From assembly GCA_947097615.1 (NCBI GenBank), contig CAMURX010000095.1, positions 1 to 6,725 of the forward strand: a stretch of DNA of 6,725 bases. Direction: 5' to 3'. Below, piece after piece: positions 4,631 through 6,725 of this stretch. Within the stretch, counting starts at the first letter, position 1. The number at the start of each line of letters is the position of its first letter. Under the pieces are notes generated by a model. That model ran no database searches, was not told the origin of the DNA, and worked only from the letters and a program-made list of their open reading frames with translations. The stretch comes from an uncultured Neisseria sp. Lineage in GTDB: Bacteria; Pseudomonadota; Gammaproteobacteria; Burkholderiales; Neisseriaceae. Position numbers and translations under genes: made by a program.

Positions 4631-4664
4631 AAGGCCGTCTGAAAAAAAACAAAGGCCGTCTGAA
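4620..4664 (+). repeat. Three direct DUS copies at the end of the kinase gene
   Basis: Exact copies at 4620-4631, 4632-4643 and 4653-4664, all in plus orientation; the first two are perfectly head to tail. The first contains the kinase stop codon (GCC GTC TGA). An A8 run lies between the second and third. Direct copies cannot fold into a terminator, so their role is more likely DNA uptake. They fill the 43-bp gap between the convergent kinase and DUF456 genes. Confidence 0.95.
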
Positions 4665-4673
4665 AACAGGTTT

Positions 4674-5162
4674 TCAAAACAGGCCGTAGAGCCACACGCC
4701 CAGCAGGGTCAGCACGATGGCGGCGGCGCAGCCGATTTTGGCGGCCGTGCCGACAATGAAGCCGACGAAGGCGCCGAGGCCGACTTTTCCCGCGCGCAAG
4801 GCTTCGCGGCGGGCGGCGAATTCGCCTGCGGCCGCGCCGAGCAGCGGGCCGAGCAGCAGGCCGGGGATGCCGAAGAAAGCTCCGGCGATGCCGCCGAAAA
4901 ACGAGCCCCACAGCGCTTCGCGGCTCGCGCCGGTGAATTTGGCGCCGAGCACGCCCGCGACGTAGTCGGTGGCCGTGCCGATGGCGGCGAGGATGCCGAC
5001 GGCGGCAATCGTGCCGCCGCCTATCGTTTGGTAGCCGTCGGCATAACCGAGCAGCCACGCGCCCGCAAACATCAGTATCAGGCCGGGCAGCGCGGGATAA
5101 ACCGTGCCGAACAGACCGGCGGCCAAGGCGGCAATGCCGAGGATAATCAGGAAAACGGTCAT
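4674..5162 (-). CDS. DUF456 family small membrane protein
   Basis: A 162-residue, Gly/Ala-rich integral membrane protein of the DUF456 type. It has the usual early TVYPALPGLILMFAGAWLLGYADG segment and a Gly-rich middle (WGSFFGGIAGAFFGIPGLLLGPLLGAAAGEF). Hydrophobic stretches lie at about 1-18, 24-42, 48-72, 84-113 and 128-160. A polar loop with charged residues (ARREALRAGK) precedes the last pair. No biochemical function is established for the family, and none can be read here. The ATG at 5160-5162 has AAAGGA 6 nt upstream. It is on the same strand as recQ, 130 bp downstream of it across two DUS hairpins, and converges on the kinase gene. No promoter of its own was recognised. Confidence 0.88.
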   Translation of the reverse strand: MTVFLIILGIAALAAGLFGTVYPALPGLILMFAGAWLLGYADGYQTIGGGTIAAVGILAAIGTATDYVAGVLGAKFTGASREALWGSFFGGIAGAFFGIPGLLLGPLLGAAAGEFAARREALRAGKVGLGAFVGFIVGTAAKIGCAAAIVLTLLGVWLYGLF

Positions 5163-5180
5163 GGGTGTCCTTTCGTAGGG

Positions 5181-5209
5181 AGGCCGTCTGAAACGGTTTC
5201 AGACGGCCT
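5181..5209 (-). terminator. Inverted DUS pair between recQ and the DUF456 gene
   Basis: Exact DUS at 5181-5192 (plus) and 5198-5209 (minus) make a 13-bp stem with a 3-nt loop. It lies downstream of recQ and just upstream of the DUF456 ribosome site. There is no U tract, so any termination of recQ transcripts would be by structure alone. It could equally sit in the DUF456 leader. Confidence 0.5.
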
Positions 5210-5220
5210 CGAACAAGGCT

Positions 5221-5255
5221 TTCAGACGGCCTGTGCACTGCAGCGGCCGTCTGAG
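5221..5255. repeat. DUS with a degenerate inverted partner
   Basis: An exact DUS at 5221-5232 (minus) faces GCCGTCTGAG at 5246-5255, a 9/10 match to the core. Together they give a 10-bp stem with a 13-nt loop downstream of recQ. Confidence 0.85.
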
Positions 5256-5291
5256 AAAACGGGCAAAGCCTGCCGCGTGCCGACGCGCTTT

Positions 5292-5303
5292 TTCAGACGG
5301 CCT
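5292..5303 (-). repeat. DUS containing the recQ stop codon
   Basis: An exact DUS on the minus strand, read in recQ as GCC GTC TGA. It supplies the last two residues (Ala-Val) and the stop, exactly as at the end of the sensor kinase gene. Confidence 0.95.
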
Positions 5304-6725
5304 CTTCGCGGCAGATTTGCAGGATTTCGCTGCCGTAGCGGGCGTTTTTTTCCGCGCCCATGCCGTGGATGGCGGCCAGGTCGTCTAGGGTTTGCGGCTG
5401 TTTGGCGGCGATGGCGCGCAGGGTGATTTTGCTGAGGATGCGGAAGTCTTCTTCGCCTTCGGCGGCGGCGGTGGCGGCGCACCATTGTGTCAGGCGGCGG
5501 GCGAGATTGCGGCGGCGTTCGGCCTCGGGCGGGAGGCCGTCTGAAAAGGGGCGGCAGAGGGCGAGGATGTCGGCGCCGTAGCGTTCGGTGCGCACTTTGC
5601 CGAGGCCGTAAACGGCGGCGAGGTCGATGGTTTCGGCGGGCGGGTTGCGCGCGAGGTCGTCTATGCTGTCGTCGGGGCAGACGGTGTGCAGGGCGGTGTT
5701 TTCGTTTTCTGCCTGACGCTGCCGCCATTGGTGCAGGGCGGCGGCCAGTTCGGCGGCGCGGGGGTTGCCGCCTGTGTCTTTGAGGCCGTCTGAAAGGGCG
5801 GGCGGTGCGGCGGCAAAGTCTGTTTCAGACGGCCTGTTGTGTTCCTGCGCGGCGGCGGTGACAGTGAGGATTTCGTCGCCGTATTTGTCGATTTTGGCCG
5901 CGCCCAGGCCGTAGATGTCGTGCAGGGCGGCGCGGCTTTGCGGTTGTTTTTCCACCAAATCGCGCAGGGTTTTGTCGCCGCAGACGACGTAGGCGGGCAC
6001 TTCTTCGGCGCGGGCGCGTTCGAGCCGCCAGTGGCGCAGCGCCTGCCACAGGCGTTCTTCGCGTTCGGTGCGCAGCCAGGTGTCCTGCGGGCTGCGGGTG
6101 GCGGCTTTGTCGCGTTTGAGCGGGCGCAGCATGACGGTTTCGCCGCCTTTGAGCACGGGCACGGCGGCTTCGGTGAGGCGCAGGGCGTGGTAGTTTTGCG
6201 CGTCGGTTTCGAGATAACCCAAGCCGATGCACTGACGGATGATGCCGCGCCATTCTTTGTCGGACAAATCGGCGCCGATGCCGTAGGTGGAGAGGCTGTC
6301 GTGGCGGTTGTCGCGTATCCATTGGTCGGCTTTGCCGCGCAGGATGTTGATGATGTAGCCGGAGGAGAAGCGTTGTCCGGCGCGGTAGACGCAGCTGAGG
6401 AGTTTGCGCACGTTTTCGGTGGCGTCGAAGCGCACGGGCGGGTGCAGGCAATTGTCGCAGTGGCCGCAGGGCCGGATGGTTTCGCCGAAGTGGCGCAGCA
6501 GGGCGGCGCGGCGGCAGGCTGCGGTTTCGCACACGGCAAACATGGCGTCGAGTTTTTGCAGTTCGATTTGTTTTTGGAAGTCGTCGCCGGTGCCGGTTTG
6601 GATGCGCTCGCGCAGCAGGGCGTAGTCGTTGAGGCCGTAGCACAGCCAGCTTTGCGCGGGCAGGCCGTCGCGTCCGGCGCGGCCGCTTTCCTGATAGAAG
6701 TGTTCGATGCTCTGCGGCATGTCGA
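5293..6725 (-). CDS. recQ: ATP-dependent DNA helicase RecQ, C-terminal part with three HRDC domains
   Basis: RecQ is a 3'-5' DNA helicase of recombination and repair; in pathogenic Neisseria it supports pilin antigenic variation. The window holds the last 477 or so codons; the helicase core start is outside. Numbering from the Met at 6718-6720, helicase motif VI is QESGRAGRDG (10-19). The zinc site is C69, C85, C88 and C91 (PCGHCDNC). The RQC winged helix spans about 95-205. Three HRDC domains follow at about 217-290, 322-392 and 400-472, each ending in a Y/H-GLG or GMG...YG-(D/E/A)-(E/D)IL pattern. Three HRDC domains instead of one is a known Neisseria feature. That Met is internal, since D precedes MPQSIEHFYQE in the conserved run. 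The inter-HRDC linkers are encoded largely by DUS copies, and the gene ends within a DUS. Confidence 0.97.
   Translation of the reverse strand, partial: DMPQSIEHFYQESGRAGRDGLPAQSWLCYGLNDYALLRERIQTGTGDDFQKQIELQKLDAMFAVCETAACRRAALLRHFGETIRPCGHCDNCLHPPVRFDATENVRKLLSCVYRAGQRFSSGYIINILRGKADQWIRDNRHDSLSTYGIGADLSDKEWRGIIRQCIGLGYLETDAQNYHALRLTEAAVPVLKGGETVMLRPLKRDKAATRSPQDTWLRTEREERLWQALRHWRLERARAEEVPAYVVCGDKTLRDLVEKQPQSRAALHDIYGLGAAKIDKYGDEILTVTAAAQEHNRPSETDFAAAPPALSDGLKDTGGNPRAAELAAALHQWRQRQAENENTALHTVCPDDSIDDLARNPPAETIDLAAVYGLGKVRTERYGADILALCRPFSDGLPPEAERRRNLARRLTQWCAATAAAEGEEDFRILSKITLRAIAAKQPQTLDDLAAIHGMGAEKNARYGSEILQICREEAV
5534..5545 (+). repeat. DUS in the linker between HRDC2 and HRDC3 of recQ
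   Basis: An exact DUS; on the coding strand it encodes F-S-D-G-L, between the end of HRDC2 (ILALCRP) and the start of HRDC3. Confidence 0.95.
5783..5835. repeat. Inverted DUS pair in the linker between HRDC1 and HRDC2 of recQ
   Basis: Exact copies at 5783-5794 (plus) and 5824-5835 (minus). On the coding strand they encode L-S-D-G-L and R-P-S-E-T, which make up much of the 30-residue linker. They could form a 12-bp stem with a 29-nt loop in the recQ mRNA. Confidence 0.95.

Noticed and set aside
4662..4675. GAAAACAGGTTTTC as a terminator between the kinase and DUF456 genes
   Set aside because: The loop would be only 2 nt, and no U tract directly follows on either strand.
6718..6720. ATG as the start of recQ
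   Set aside because: It sits in the conserved (Y/H)D-(L/M)P...YQE(S/T)GRAGRDG run in the middle of the helicase core; the true start is outside the window.

Overview
This window looks like chromosomal DNA of a GC-rich Neisseria of the 'AG' DNA-uptake dialect. The 12-mer AGGCCGTCTGAA occurs exactly 20 times counting both strands, plus two degenerate copies. Two roughly 106-bp Correia-type elements and a RecQ with three HRDC domains also point to Neisseria. The dialect is the one known from commensal species, not the ATGCCGTCTGAA form of the meningococcus and gonococcus. I cannot name the species.

Layout, left to right. Positions 1-719 (minus strand) hold a cation diffusion facilitator transporter with a His-rich N-terminus, cut by the window edge. 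Positions 720-1170 have no gene; they hold a Correia-type element, DUS copies and a 167-bp foldback element resembling a MITE. Two small exported PepSY proteins follow on the minus strand (1171-1704 and 1762-2046) and probably form an operon. A 378-bp divergent control region (2047-2424) contains two matching promoter/operator modules, a second Correia-type element and a DUS hairpin. Next on the plus strand come a QseB/PmrA-type response regulator (2425-3087) and its sensor kinase (3212-4630), separated by a 124-bp spacer bounded by a short inverted repeat. A DUF456 membrane protein (4674-5162, minus) converges on the kinase. The C-terminal half of recQ (5293-6725, minus) ends the window.

How the genes may work together (inference). 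Both divergent promoters carry the same architecture: an HTTAAK-N5-HTTAAK box, 10 bp, then TTTAAT. This is the known PmrA-type operator, so the response regulator probably controls both its own operon and the PepSY operon. The kinase sensor domain contains a 16-residue almost purely acidic tract and the two target proteins are exported. Together they look like a small envelope or metal/cation-responsive circuit. The nearby CDF transporter would fit this, but it has no such box.

Repeats are closely involved in gene structure here. DUS copies supply the stop codons of the kinase gene and recQ, and sit in the linkers between the RecQ HRDC domains. The foldback element supplies the stop codon of a PepSY gene. 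One Correia-type element ends inside the response regulator operator.
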